From assembly GCF_003931875.1 (NCBI RefSeq), contig NZ_CP034245.1, positions 2,914,001-2,978,000 on the forward strand: 64,000 bases of DNA. Direction: 5' to 3'. The notes under the pieces are model-generated. The model made no database searches. It had not been told where the DNA came from and saw nothing but the letters and a program-made list of their open reading frames with translations. A program made the translations under genes and the position numbers. Source of the stretch: Microbacterium sp. 10M-3C3 (lineage in GTDB: Bacteria > Actinomycetota > Actinomycetes > Actinomycetales > Microbacteriaceae). Of the stretch, positions 40,428 to 48,466 are shown piece after piece (position 1 is the stretch's first letter; each line of letters opens with the position of its first letter).

Positions 40428-41809
40428 CACTCCTCCTCGTAGGTGCGGAGTCGTTTCTTGGGCGGGGTCGAGTCCGCGAGGTGGGGTTCTTCGCGGTGGG
40501 CGATGGTGGGGATGCGGTCGTTGATGGTGCGGCGGAGTTCGTGGCGGCGGGCGCGGCGGGCGGCTTCGATGTCTCGGAGGCTGAGGCGGGTGTTGGGGTG
40601 GGCTTCGTCGACGGCGACGCAGATGAAGGTGCCGTGGTCGTAGACGCGGATCTCGGAGAGGTCGCGGGGGTCGTAGCGGATGGTGACTGCGTGTCCGACG
40701 AACGGTGCGAGGGTGGTCGCGAGATAGCGCTGGCCTTGGAAGTGGATGCCGTCTCGTTGCACGGTCCGATGCGTGGGCACGGTGAGCAGCAGGCCGTCGA
40801 GCTCGTTGAGGGTGTCGGGCATGCGGGGTATCCAGCCGTCCGCGACCCATGCGTCGCGTGGGGAGATGCCGAGCGCCTGATGGGTGCGCTGGTTGTAGGT
40901 CGCGATGAAGGCGCCGATCGCTCGGTCCAGGCCCGGGAGGTCGAGCACGGGCTGCGGGTTGCGGTTCCCGGGGCCGAGGTGGCCGGGGAGGGTTGGGAGG
41001 ACTTCGGTGTTGATGGTGCCGAAGAATCGCTCGATTTTGCCGCGCCCCTGGGGCCTGCCGACGGTCGAGAAGATGAGCCGTAGGTGCAGCTCGATGGCGG
41101 TGCGTTCGAGGTGGTGGCTGGTGAAGTCGGAGCCGTGGTCGACGTGCAGCACATCGGGGATTCCGCACATCGCCCACGCGGGGTCGGTCTTTCGCCAGAT
41201 CGCCTGCCGCAACGCGAGCGCGGTGTTCAGTGACGAGGGCGCTCCGGTGAAGACCATGTATCCGCAGATCGCGCGGGAGTGATCATCCATGACGGTTGTC
41301 AGCCAGGGCCGGTCGGGCTTCCCGTTCGCGCCGATGATGAGGATGTCGAGTTCGGTATGGTCGGCCTGCCAGATCTGGTTCGGCCGTTGTGCGCGACGGC
41401 GGAACACCAGCTCGTGACGATCGCGGTAGGACGCGGGACCCTCCAACGCGAGGGTGACGAGTGCGGGGTCGAGGGCCTGCACGATTTCTCGGACGGTCGC
41501 GTAGCTCGGCGCCGGCCTACTCTCGCGTAGGCACTCTTCGACGATGAGTCGATGCAGCGTCGCGATTGACGGACGAGGCCGGGTCAGGGCGAGCCGCTCG
41601 ATGGCGGCGACGGTTGCGGGGTCAGTGCGTCGGCTGCCCTTGTCTCTTCGTGCGGTGTCGTCGAGTCCTGCGAGCCCGTGTTTCTCGTAGAGCTGATGCC
41701 AGCGTTGGAGCGTCCGCGTGCCGATGCCGCTCTCGCGGGCGAGGGCCGCGAGGGGGATCTGATCTTCGACGTGAAGTCGGAGGATCCGCCACCGCTCGAG
41801 GCCGTCCAT
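40427..41809 (-). CDS. DDE transposase with Mu-type C-terminal domain (TniA/Tn552-like)
   Basis: Transposase of 460 residues. The N-terminal helix-turn-helix (IPLAALARESGIGTRTLQRW) is followed by an integrase core with D150 (IWQADHTELDI), D224 (LHVDHGSDFT) and E260 (GRGKIERFFG), and a Mu C-terminal beta domain near residues 320-400 (AVTIRYDPRDLSEIRVYD). It lies 6 bases after the resolvase gene and couples to the ATPase gene. Shorter than TnsB by about 230 residues, as in Tn552-type elements. Confidence 0.92.
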   Translation of the reverse strand: MDGLERWRILRLHVEDQIPLAALARESGIGTRTLQRWHQLYEKHGLAGLDDTARRDKGSRRTDPATVAAIERLALTRPRPSIATLHRLIVEECLRESRPAPSYATVREIVQALDPALVTLALEGPASYRDRHELVFRRRAQRPNQIWQADHTELDILIIGANGKPDRPWLTTVMDDHSRAICGYMVFTGAPSSLNTALALRQAIWRKTDPAWAMCGIPDVLHVDHGSDFTSHHLERTAIELHLRLIFSTVGRPQGRGKIERFFGTINTEVLPTLPGHLGPGNRNPQPVLDLPGLDRAIGAFIATYNQRTHQALGISPRDAWVADGWIPRMPDTLNELDGLLLTVPTHRTVQRDGIHFQGQRYLATTLAPFVGHAVTIRYDPRDLSEIRVYDHGTFICVAVDEAHPNTRLSLRDIEAARRARRHELRRTINDRIPTIAHREEPHLADSTPPKKRLRTYEEE

Positions 41810-41815
41810 GAGCCG

Positions 41816-42412
41816 CTACATCGCTGCGCTCTCGCGGGCCGCATGGACCTGCTGATGGCGGTAGAGCGTCGCGCGACTCCACCCGACGAGACGAGCGGCG
41901 TCCTCGGCGGTGCGGCCGCGCGCTCGCGCATCCGCGGCAATCGCGAGCTTGTCCGCGATCACGACCGGGTCCGACAGAGGCCGGCCAAACCGGGTCCCGT
42001 TCGCTCGGGCGGCTGCGATGCCGGCGTTGACCCGTTCGACGATGAGCTCCCGCTCGTACTCCGCGAGCGTGGCCAACATGTTCAACATCAGCCGGCCCGT
42101 CGACGTCGACGGATCGATGCCATCCGAGATCGACCGCACCTGCACGCCGCGCTCGCGCAGCAGATTCACGGTGTTCAGCACGTCGATCAGGGAGCGGCCG
42201 AGGCGGTCGACTCGCCAGACGACGACGGTGTCGCCGTCTTCGGCGTACTCGAGGAGCTTCTTCATCCCGGTCCGCTCGATCGCGGTCTTGCTCCCCGAGG
42301 TGACATCCGCGAAGACGTCGCGCTTTTGCACCCCGGCAGCAACGAGCGCGTCGAGCTGCAGCTGCGCGTCCTGACTCGACGTACTCACGCGCGTGTATCC
42401 GAGAAGCCTCAC
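41816..42412 (-). CDS. tnpR: Serine resolvase/invertase
   Basis: Small serine recombinase of 198 residues resolving cointegrates of this transposon. The catalytic Ser lies in LLGYTRVSTSSQD (residue 10), followed by VVVWRVDRLGRSL, LMLNMLATLAEYERELI and a C-terminal helix-turn-helix (RTAEDAARLVGWSRATLYRH). I prefer the GTG at 42412 because resolvases start just before this motif; the frame reaches a GTG at 42436. Inverted GAGACG repeats upstream may be its res site. Confidence 0.92.
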   Translation of the reverse strand: MRLLGYTRVSTSSQDAQLQLDALVAAGVQKRDVFADVTSGSKTAIERTGMKKLLEYAEDGDTVVVWRVDRLGRSLIDVLNTVNLLRERGVQVRSISDGIDPSTSTGRLMLNMLATLAEYERELIVERVNAGIAAARANGTRFGRPLSDPVVIADKLAIAADARARGRTAEDAARLVGWSRATLYRHQQVHAARESAAM

Positions 42413-42451
42413 GAGCCCATTCTGACTCGGAAACACCCTTTATGACCCCTG

Positions 42452-42554
42452 CTGAGACGAATTATGGCGAGACGCCTTTCTGAGACGACGCGCATCCCGA
42501 GATTTCGGGCAAAGGGGCGCTGTCGAGGGCCACTTGGTCCGGCGTCTCAGAAAG
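42452..42554. repeat. GAGACG repeats, candidate res site or transposon end
   Basis: CTTTCTGAGACG (42476-42487) recurs exactly inverted as CGTCTCAGAAAG (42543-42554), and further TGAGACG/GAGACG copies lie at 42453 and 42470. The cluster begins 40 bases upstream of the resolvase start, the usual place for a res site; the outermost repeats could equally be the transposon terminus. Confidence 0.55.
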
Positions 42555-42610
42555 CTACTGGTTTTTGAGGCGCGCGCCGATCCTCCGCTGTTGGAGCGTG
42601 GGTGAAGGGT

Positions 42611-42982
42611 TCAATCGGTCTGAACGACCGGTAGCCCCGTCGCGGCTGCGGCGTCTGCGAGCGAGCCGAGGTTGCGTACTTGGGTGAAGCCTGCGTCCTC
42701 CATGAGGTCGACGGCGGCTGCGGCGCGTTGACCTGAACGGCAGTAGACGACGTAGTCGGCGTGGGGGTCCAGGTCAGGGATTGCCGTTTGCAGCTCGCCG
42801 GCGGTGACGTCGAGCAGGAGTGCCCCATCGAGATGCCCTTCGGCGTGTTCGGCGGGTGTGCGGACGTCGATGACGATCGCATCCGAGCTAACCGCAGGTT
42901 GGGCGGTGGTCGGCGCGGTGCAACTCGTGAGCGCGAAGGCGGCGACGAGTGCGGTGACTGTAACGAGGGCGAAGCGACGCAT
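42611..42982 (-). CDS. Rhodanese-domain lipoprotein
   Basis: Exported sulfurtransferase of 123 residues. Signal peptide with lipobox ALTSC near residue 20 predicts anchoring outside the membrane. The single rhodanese domain has IVIDVRTPAEHAEGHLDGAL and active-site loop VVYCRSGQRAA. ATG 42982 follows AAAGGA; the frame's extension to 43216 is unsupported. Last gene of a persulfide/sulfite cluster, so it probably handles sulfane sulfur outside the cell. Confidence 0.88.
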   Translation of the reverse strand: MRRFALVTVTALVAAFALTSCTAPTTAQPAVSSDAIVIDVRTPAEHAEGHLDGALLLDVTAGELQTAIPDLDPHADYVVYCRSGQRAAAAVDLMEDAGFTQVRNLGSLADAAAATGLPVVQTD

Positions 42983-43005
42983 GGGGTCCTTTCGGGGGTT
43001 TGGGG

Positions 43006-43548
43006 TTAGAGGTTGCAGGAGCGGTCGGCGCAGTGATGTGTGGGGTGTCGGCTGAGACGGCGGTGGAGGTGGCAGCCCGCGCACCAGCCGAAGATCGCTT
43101 CCAGGGCTAGGAGGATGAAGCAGACACCGCACAGGGCGAGTACCCCCTGGAGGGGGATAGCGCCGGAGCCCAGCGCGACGCATGAGACTGTGGCGATGCC
43201 GACGGCTAGCCACCACGCGAAGGCCTTCTGCGGGGCGCCGACCCAGCGCGGGAAGTGGGAGCGGCTCGCGAGTCGTCCCAACGCCAGGGTGATCGACAAC
43301 CGATCACTGACGAGGAGACGGGTCAGCATGTCGAGCAGGAAGAACATTCCGAACATCTGCAGCGGGCGAGTCGTCCCGAACGCGAGTGCGGCGGTGGCGG
43401 CGAGAAGTCCGAGCGTCAGCAGGAGACCGGCCGCGATCCGGACCGCACGTTCATCGATGACAGGCCCCTGGTAGCCCTCGATGAGGGCACCAACGCGCGG
43501 GAGGACGACAGCGGGGGTGACGGACATGAGCGATTCCCGGAGGGTCAT
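43006..43548 (-). CDS. DUF4395 family membrane protein
   Basis: Integral membrane protein of 180 residues with about four hydrophobic helices (AAGLLLTLGLLAATAALAFG, FGMFFLLDMLTRLL, AFAWWLAVGIATVSCVALG, LALCGVCFILLALEAIF) and a Cys/His-rich tail (GWCAGCHLHRRL, HHCADRSC). DUF4395 proteins accompany rhodanese and TauE genes in many actinobacteria; the role is unknown. It overlaps tauE by 4 bases (ATGA). Confidence 0.8.
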   Translation of the reverse strand: MTLRESLMSVTPAVVLPRVGALIEGYQGPVIDERAVRIAAGLLLTLGLLAATAALAFGTTRPLQMFGMFFLLDMLTRLLVSDRLSITLALGRLASRSHFPRWVGAPQKAFAWWLAVGIATVSCVALGSGAIPLQGVLALCGVCFILLALEAIFGWCAGCHLHRRLSRHPTHHCADRSCNL

Positions 43549-44315
43549 AGAAGAGGTGCGAGGCGCAGGATCGTCGCTGTGAGCATGATGATGCCCACGC
43601 CCAGGACGAAGAAGCCGAAGCTTTTGCGGAGCGTGGGGGCGGACAACTTTCTGGCGAGCAGCATCCCGGCGACGGAGCCGACAACGGCGAAGGCGGTGAA
43701 AGGAAGAACGGTTTCCCATGGGATCGCGGTGGCGAACACCTGTGCGGCGAGTCCTGCGGTGGAGTTCAGTGCGATGACGAGGAGTGATGTGCTGGTGGCC
43801 GCGGCGATGGGCAGACCGAAGATCAGCAGCGCGGGGACGATGAGGAAACCACCTCCCGCCCCGAGCAGCCCCGTGAGGAACCCCACAGACACCCCCATGA
43901 TCACGACGCGCAGGACATGAGAGCTGCGCGCGCGAGGTCGCTCGGGTGGGGCGGGTGTGCGACGGCCGCGGATCATCGCGAGTGCCGTGGCGATCATGAT
44001 GCCGCTGAAGAGAATGGCGAGGAGGGAGTCGGGCACGAACCGCCCCAGAGATGCACCGCCGAGCCCGCCGAGCATCCCTGTCGCCCCGAACGCGACACCG
44101 ACCCCCCATTTCACGGTCCCCGTTCGCGCGCGTATCAGGACGGCGATGGCGCTGGTCACTGCGACCACGAAGAGCGAAGACGCGATCGCCTCTCGCGTTC
44201 CCATGCCCAATATCAGGGTGAGGACGGGGACGGCGAGGATTGAGCCGCCTCCGCCGAGGAGCCCGAGCGCGACGCCGACCACGGTCGCGAGGATCATCGC
44301 GGTGATGATGGGCAA
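43545..44315 (-). CDS. tauE: TauE/SafE-family sulfite or thiosulfate exporter
   Basis: Membrane protein of 256 residues with about eight helices. The TauE repeat is seen twice (ALGLLGGGGSILAVPVLTLIL and FLTGLLGAGGGFLIVPALLI). In cst operons TauE exports sulfite made by the persulfide dioxygenase. It lies 23 bases after the CstB-like gene and overlaps the DUF4395 gene. Confidence 0.9.
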   Translation of the reverse strand: MPIITAMILATVVGVALGLLGGGGSILAVPVLTLILGMGTREAIASSLFVVAVTSAIAVLIRARTGTVKWGVGVAFGATGMLGGLGGASLGRFVPDSLLAILFSGIMIATALAMIRGRRTPAPPERPRARSSHVLRVVIMGVSVGFLTGLLGAGGGFLIVPALLIFGLPIAAATSTSLLVIALNSTAGLAAQVFATAIPWETVLPFTAFAVVGSVAGMLLARKLSAPTLRKSFGFFVLGVGIIMLTATILRLAPLL

Positions 44316-44338
44316 GGTCAGTCGGGCTCCTCGAGGGG

Positions 44339-45754
44339 TCAGGCGGCGTTCGCGGCGGGCTGCGCCGTTGCGGCGAGCCAGGCGCGGTAGCTGCCGTCGA
44401 TCTCGATGACGTCGTGACCGGCTCGACGCAGGGCGCTGGCGACGACGCTGTTGCGGACGCCGCTCTGGCAGTAAGTGAGGATGACGCCCGAGCTGGGGAG
44501 CTCATCGGTGTGCCAGAGAGCGCGACCGCCGGAGAGTTGGGCGGCACCGGGGATGTGTCCCGCGTTGTATTCGGTGCGGTTGCGCACATCGAGCAGGAGG
44601 GCGTGCTCCACCTGGTCGATGTCCGTGGGGGCGATGGTCTTCGGCTGAACGAGCCGCAGTCCGTCGAGGGTGTCGGTGAAGCCGTGGACAGCGTCGATCC
44701 CCACCCGCAGCAGGTGGTCGCGGAACCGCCCGGCCGCGTCAGTCGAGTCGGCCAGAATGACGAGGGGGCGTGTTTCCGTCTCAGGGTCGTAGACCCAGGC
44801 GGCGTAGCTGGCGGCTTTCGCTTCGCCGGGGACGTTGAGCGCGCCGGGCACGGTGCCCTGGTGTACCTGCGCGTGGTGGCGGGTGTCGATGAGGATGACG
44901 CTGTCTTCCTCCAGCGCAGCGGACAGGTCGGAGGCGTCGATTTGCGGCAGCGGTGCGAGCTTGCCCAGCAGAGCGGGCCCGGTGCGGTTCTGCCGCTTCA
45001 TCCGGGCGAAGTAGGCGTGCGCATCAGGTTGATCATCGAGGAGGGAGTTGATGAAGCCCTGCTCGTCGCCGGCGGCCAGGTACGGTGCCCACCAGGCAAA
45101 GCGTCGCTCGTATCCGACCGTGGAGGTGGGGACAGCGCCGAGGGCCTTGCCGCAGGCCGAGCCGGACCCGTGTGCGGGGAGCACCTGGACGTAGTCCGGG
45201 AGGGTGAGGAAACGGTCGCGAAGGCTGGCGAACAGATCGCGCGCGCCCTGGAAGCGGGTGTCGATACCGCCGGCGGCTTCATCCAGCAGGTCGGGGCGGC
45301 CGATGTCGCCGACGAAGACGAAGTCGCCGCTGAGGAAGTAGCCCGGGTCGGAGGTGGCGGCTCCATCGGTGACGAGGAAGGAAAGGTGCTCGGGGGTGTG
45401 GCCGGGGGTGTGCACTGCTTCGAGGGCGATGTTGCCGAGGGTGATGCGCTGACCGTGCACCATCCGGGTGGCGTCATCGAATCCGGAACCGTACTGCCAG
45501 TCGGGCCCGCCCTCGGCGGAGACGTACATCGTCGCTCCCGTGCGGGCAGCGAGTTCGCGGGTGCCGGAGAGGTAGTCGGCGTGGATGTGAGTCTCGGTGA
45601 CGGCAGTGATGGTCATGCCATGCTTCGCGGCGAGGTCGAGATAGACCTGCACGTCGCGGCGGGGATCGACCACAATCGCTTCACCGTTCCGCTGGCAACC
45701 GATCAGGTAGCTGGCGTGCGCGAGGTCGTCGTCATACAAGCGTTCGAGGAGCAC
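44339..45754 (-). CDS. cstB: CstB-like persulfide dioxygenase-rhodanese fusion
   Basis: Multidomain enzyme of 471 residues oxidising persulfide and transferring sulfur. The N-terminal metallo-beta-lactamase fold has ETHIHADYLSGTREL, HTPGHTPEHLSF and SGDFVFVGDIGRPDL (ETHE1-type iron site). Two rhodanese domains follow: the first (about 275-370) lacks a catalytic Cys (LVILADSTDAA), the second has TYCQSGVRNS. This MBL-pseudorhodanese-rhodanese order is that of CstB. GTG 45754 gives the family start (LLERLYDDDLAHASYLIGC); the upstream frame is unsupported. Confidence 0.9.
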   Translation of the reverse strand: MLLERLYDDDLAHASYLIGCQRNGEAIVVDPRRDVQVYLDLAAKHGMTITAVTETHIHADYLSGTRELAARTGATMYVSAEGGPDWQYGSGFDDATRMVHGQRITLGNIALEAVHTPGHTPEHLSFLVTDGAATSDPGYFLSGDFVFVGDIGRPDLLDEAAGGIDTRFQGARDLFASLRDRFLTLPDYVQVLPAHGSGSACGKALGAVPTSTVGYERRFAWWAPYLAAGDEQGFINSLLDDQPDAHAYFARMKRQNRTGPALLGKLAPLPQIDASDLSAALEEDSVILIDTRHHAQVHQGTVPGALNVPGEAKAASYAAWVYDPETETRPLVILADSTDAAGRFRDHLLRVGIDAVHGFTDTLDGLRLVQPKTIAPTDIDQVEHALLLDVRNRTEYNAGHIPGAAQLSGGRALWHTDELPSSGVILTYCQSGVRNSVVASALRRAGHDVIEIDGSYRAWLAATAQPAANAA

Positions 45755-45774
45755 GGGGATCTGCTTTCGCGGGG

Positions 45775-45894
45775 TCAGTGCGCGCAGGTGCAGCGCTGGT
45801 CTTCGGGAACGTCGGCGAGGGCGTCGTCGATGTGTTGGCCGCAGCCGGCCCACGTGGGCTTGCCGCAGGAGGGGCAGGTGATTTGAGCGCACAC
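45775..45894 (-). CDS. 39-residue Cys-rich protein with CPSCGKPTWAGCGQH motif
   Basis: Tiny ORF from a GTG at 45894, 2 bases after the thioredoxin stop. It holds six cysteines: one at position 2, CPSC, then GC and CTC near the end, consistent with a small zinc ribbon. Its GKPTWAGCGQH core is shared with the 61-residue protein at 46272 (GKTTWAGCGQH). Position between thioredoxin and the CstB-like gene implies a role in persulfide handling, perhaps as a sulfur acceptor; this is inference. Confidence 0.75.
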   Translation of the reverse strand: MCAQITCPSCGKPTWAGCGQHIDDALADVPEDQRCTCAH

Positions 45895-45896
45895 GG

Positions 45897-46265
45897 TCAG
45901 GCAGCCGTCTCGGCAGCCGCGATCTGGCGGCGGACATCATCCATGTCCAGCTCGCGGGCTTTGGTGATCAGTTGCTCGAGCTGCGGGGCAGGCAGAGCAC
46001 CGGGCTGCTTGTACACCAGCACGCCATCGCGGATCACCATCAGCGTCGGGATCGAGGTGATGCGGTGAGCCGAGGACAACTCAGCTTCCGCTTCGGTGTC
46101 CACTTTCGCGAACACGATGTCGGGGTGCTTCTCCGACGCCGCCTCGAATACCGGAGCGAACGAGCGGCACGGGCCGCACCAGGCCGCCCAGAAGTCGATG
46201 AGGACGATCCCGTCTGCCTGGACGGCCGGGCCGAAGGTCTCGTTCGTGAGCTCAGTGGTGGCCAT
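45897..46265 (-). CDS. Thioredoxin
   Basis: Cytoplasmic disulfide reductase of 122 residues with active site FWAAWCGPCRSF and the cis-Pro region ITSIPTLMV. The C-terminal extension RELDMDDVRRQIAAAE is typical of actinobacterial thioredoxin-like proteins. It sits 6 bases after the 61-residue Cys-rich gene, so it likely reduces persulfidated proteins in this operon. Confidence 0.93.
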   Translation of the reverse strand: MATTELTNETFGPAVQADGIVLIDFWAAWCGPCRSFAPVFEAASEKHPDIVFAKVDTEAEAELSSAHRITSIPTLMVIRDGVLVYKQPGALPAPQLEQLITKARELDMDDVRRQIAAAETAA

Positions 46266-46271
46266 CGTCGG

Positions 46272-46457
46272 TCACCGCCCGAACAGGCGCGAGAAGAACC
46301 CGCCCTGCTTCGACTGTGCAGCCTGCACCTCACCGCGCGTGTGGTTGCCATTGCACCACTGCGACGCGGGCACCGACGCGCGTACCGAAGACACGTGCTG
46401 GCCGCAGCCCGCCCACGTCGTCTTCCCACAGGTCCGGCACTTCGTAGCTCGACACAT
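46272..46457 (-). CDS. 61-residue Cys-rich protein with CRTCGKTTWAGCGQH motif
   Basis: From ATG 46457 with GGAGAG upstream. Five cysteines (MCRATKCRTCGKTTWAGCGQ, later WCNGNH) suggest a small zinc-binding fold; the C-terminus ends in a basic GGFFSRLFGR. First gene of the minus-strand cst operon, facing two CstR operators. Paralogous to the 39-residue protein at 45775. Similar small proteins are common next to thioredoxin genes in actinobacteria, function unknown. Confidence 0.8.
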   Translation of the reverse strand: MCRATKCRTCGKTTWAGCGQHVSSVRASVPASQWCNGNHTRGEVQAAQSKQGGFFSRLFGR

Positions 46458-46476
46458 GTTCTCTCCCTTTCCGGCG

Positions 46477-46529
46477 ATACCCCAGGGGGTATATCTGAAC
46501 CTGGACGCCCAGGATACTCCGGGGGGTAT
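46477..46529. promoter_or_regulatory. Two CstR/CsoR-type operators in the divergent promoter
   Basis: ATACCCC-AG-GGGGTAT (46477-46492) is a perfect palindrome and ATACTCC-GG-GGGGTAT (46514-46529) a near copy, centre to centre 37 bases. They lie between the minus-strand cst operon start (46457) and cstR (46562), so one repressor can control both directions. Confidence 0.88.
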
Positions 46530-46561
46530 AGTTGTTGTCAACTCGACGGAAGGAACCGCTC

Positions 46562-46855
46562 ATGGGCAGTGACCCGCAAGGCCCTGACTCGCTGCTGCAC
46601 GATCAGGAGGCGAAGCGAAAGGTGCTCAACCGTCTGAAGCGTGCGCAAGGACAGCTCGCCGCGGTGATCGGCGCCGTTGAAAACGACGCACACTGCCGCG
46701 ACGTCGTTCAGCAGCTCTCCGCCGTCTCTAAAGCTCTGGATCGGGCCGGCTTCCTCGTCATCTCCACCGCTCTTCGCGACTGCATGACCACGCCGGAGGC
46801 GGATAACGTCACCAACCCCGACGAGCTGGAAAAGCTCTTCCTCTCCCTCGCCTGA
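46562..46855 (+). CDS. cstR: CstR-type persulfide-sensing repressor (CsoR superfamily)
   Basis: All-helical repressor of 97 residues. The CsoR frame is clear (KRKVLNRLKRAQGQLAAVIG) with cysteines at 45 and 74, 29 apart as in CstR. Where copper-sensing CsoR has His 25 residues after the first Cys, this protein has Ala 70, which argues for persulfide rather than copper sensing. GGAAGGA precedes ATG 46562. Target operators lie just upstream; the copper-type relative is at 56528. Confidence 0.9.
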   Translation: MGSDPQGPDSLLHDQEAKRKVLNRLKRAQGQLAAVIGAVENDAHCRDVVQQLSAVSKALDRAGFLVISTALRDCMTTPEADNVTNPDELEKLFLSLA

Positions 46856-47205
46856 TGACCACGCGAAACACGCTCGTCATCCACGTCTTCGCCGAGGACG
46901 CCGCGGTTCTCACCGCCGCGCTGCGCGTTGCCCGAAACGCCGTTGACGATCTCAGTCCCGACGGCATCGTGCAGCTCGTCGTCCAGGGCGGCGCGGTGCG
47001 GGGCCTGGTCGCGGACGGTGCCTATCGAGACGATCTCGTCGCAACGATCCGCAGTGCGGGCGTACAGGTGCTGGCGTGTCAGAACAGCATGAGCCGAGAA
47101 GACGTGGACGCTGATTCTTTGCTCGAGGGGGTGTCAACCGTTGCCGCGGCCGTGGGCTACCTCGCTCAACAACAATGGGCAGGCGCCGCCTACGTACGAC
47201 TGTGA
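46855..47205 (+). CDS. DsrE/DsrF-like protein
   Basis: Small cytoplasmic protein of 116 residues with the DsrE-like pattern LVIHVFAEDAAVLTAALRVA, IVQLVVQGGAVRGLV and VLACQNSMSRE, whose Cys is the conserved sulfur carrier. Start overlaps the cstR stop (TGATG). DsrE proteins shuttle sulfane sulfur, matching the operon. Confidence 0.82.
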   Translation: MTTRNTLVIHVFAEDAAVLTAALRVARNAVDDLSPDGIVQLVVQGGAVRGLVADGAYRDDLVATIRSAGVQVLACQNSMSREDVDADSLLEGVSTVAAAVGYLAQQQWAGAAYVRL

Positions 47206-47528
47206 TGCATCCAGCACCTGTCACGCCATCCGCACGCACCGGTATCGCAGCTGTGACCTCTTCTGCGTGATGGCAACTAGTCCGAGAGCGACATTTCTGC
47301 GCAAAACTCTGAAGTCCCACCGACGAGCATCCCTCCAGCAAGGCGGCCCAGCCCCGACCTGAGCCCTGCGAGAACCGAGCTGCTGTAGACACGTCACGTA
47401 GCGAAGTCAGAACGCCGCCACGGAGCGCTGTTATTCACAGGAGGCGAGCTGCGTGGCCGCGGCGCTGTTCAGAATCGATCGTTTTCGGACGGTCACTTCG
47501 CATCGGTGAGGCCCGATATGATCGGTCT
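47206..47528. other. Intergenic region between the sulfur and metal islands
   Basis: No credible gene in 323 bases. Near the right edge, TATGAT at 47517-47522 is a good -10 element placed 6-12 bases before the start of the metal sensor gene. The rest shows no clear repeats or hairpins; it may hide a junction between separately acquired islands. Confidence 0.5.
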
Positions 47529-47534
47529 GTGCCG

Positions 47535-47861
47535 ATGACAACCGATCTGACCGCTGCTGTATCGCTCTTCCACTCGCTTGCCGACCACAGCCGCTTATCA
47601 ATACTGCGGCGACTGTCGATGGGCGAGGCTCGGGTGAGGGACCTCACCGACGAGCTTGGGCTAGCGCAATCCACCGTGTCGGAGCACGTCGGGTGCCTCC
47701 GCGAATGCGGACTTGTTGTCGCCCGCGGCGAAGGCCGACAGAACTTTTACTCCGTCTCCACTCCGGAAGTCATTGACGTCCTGGAAACCGCCGAGCGGCT
47801 TCTCGCCACGACCGGCTACAAAGTTGATCTGTGCGAGACCTATGGGCGTGATGGCCGATGA
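47535..47861 (+). CDS. cmtR: ArsR/SmtB-family Cd/Pb sensor (CmtR-like)
   Basis: Winged-helix metal-responsive repressor of 108 residues. LADHSRLSILRRLSMGEARV and LGLAQSTVSEHVGCLRECGLV form the DNA-binding core. Cysteines at 54, 58 and 100 match the CmtR arrangement (two in the recognition helix, one in the tail), predicting cadmium or lead sensing. With TATGAT close upstream and no ribosome site, translation is probably leaderless from ATG 47535 or GTG 47529. It overlaps cadD by 4 bases. Confidence 0.88.
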   Translation: MTTDLTAAVSLFHSLADHSRLSILRRLSMGEARVRDLTDELGLAQSTVSEHVGCLRECGLVVARGEGRQNFYSVSTPEVIDVLETAERLLATTGYKVDLCETYGRDGR

Positions 47862-48466
47862 TCGGGACCATCGCCGCTGCCATCGGCCTGTTCGCAGCCA
47901 CGAACATCGACGACATCGTCGTCCTCACGGTGCTGTTTCTCGCATCGACGCGCGGGGCTCTTCCAGGATGGAAGGTAGTTGCAGGACAGTACCTCGGGTT
48001 CATCGCCCTAGTGGCGATCAGCGTCATCGCCGCCGCTGGCCTCACCATCGTCCCCGACGAATGGGTCGGGTTCTTGGGCCTGATTCCACTTGCAATTGGT
48101 ATCTATGGACTGATCCGAACCCTCCGGCACCGCGGTGACGATGACGATGACGAAAGCGCGATCAGCGCGGGGGGCTTGCTAGGAGTCGCGGGCATCACGA
48201 TTGCCAACGGCGCCGACAACATTTCGCTCTATACGCCGGTTTTCCGCACCAACCCCGTTCCGGACACCATCGTCACACTCATCGTGTTCTTGGTGCTCGT
48301 CGCTGTGTGGTGCGTCGTCGCACGCTTCGTCGGCACGAACAAGGCGGTCACCGAGGCTCTTGAAAAGATCGAGCACTGGCTCGTGCCCGCCGTCTTCATC
48401 GGGCTTGGCCTGTACATCCTGATCGAGTCTGGCGTGGTCCTCCGCCTCATCGACGTTCTGTCATGA
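47858..48466 (+). CDS. cadD: CadD-family cadmium resistance transporter
   Basis: Membrane protein of 202 residues with about six helices; FAATNIDDIVVLTVLFLAST is the CadD/LysE-like signature and ITIANGADNISLYTPVF the second repeat. The loop RHRGDDDDDESA is acidic and may bind metal. Regulated with the CmtR-like sensor (ATGA overlap) and coupled to lspA. Confidence 0.9.
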   Translation: MIGTIAAAIGLFAATNIDDIVVLTVLFLASTRGALPGWKVVAGQYLGFIALVAISVIAAAGLTIVPDEWVGFLGLIPLAIGIYGLIRTLRHRGDDDDDESAISAGGLLGVAGITIANGADNISLYTPVFRTNPVPDTIVTLIVFLVLVAVWCVVARFVGTNKAVTEALEKIEHWLVPAVFIGLGLYILIESGVVLRLIDVLS

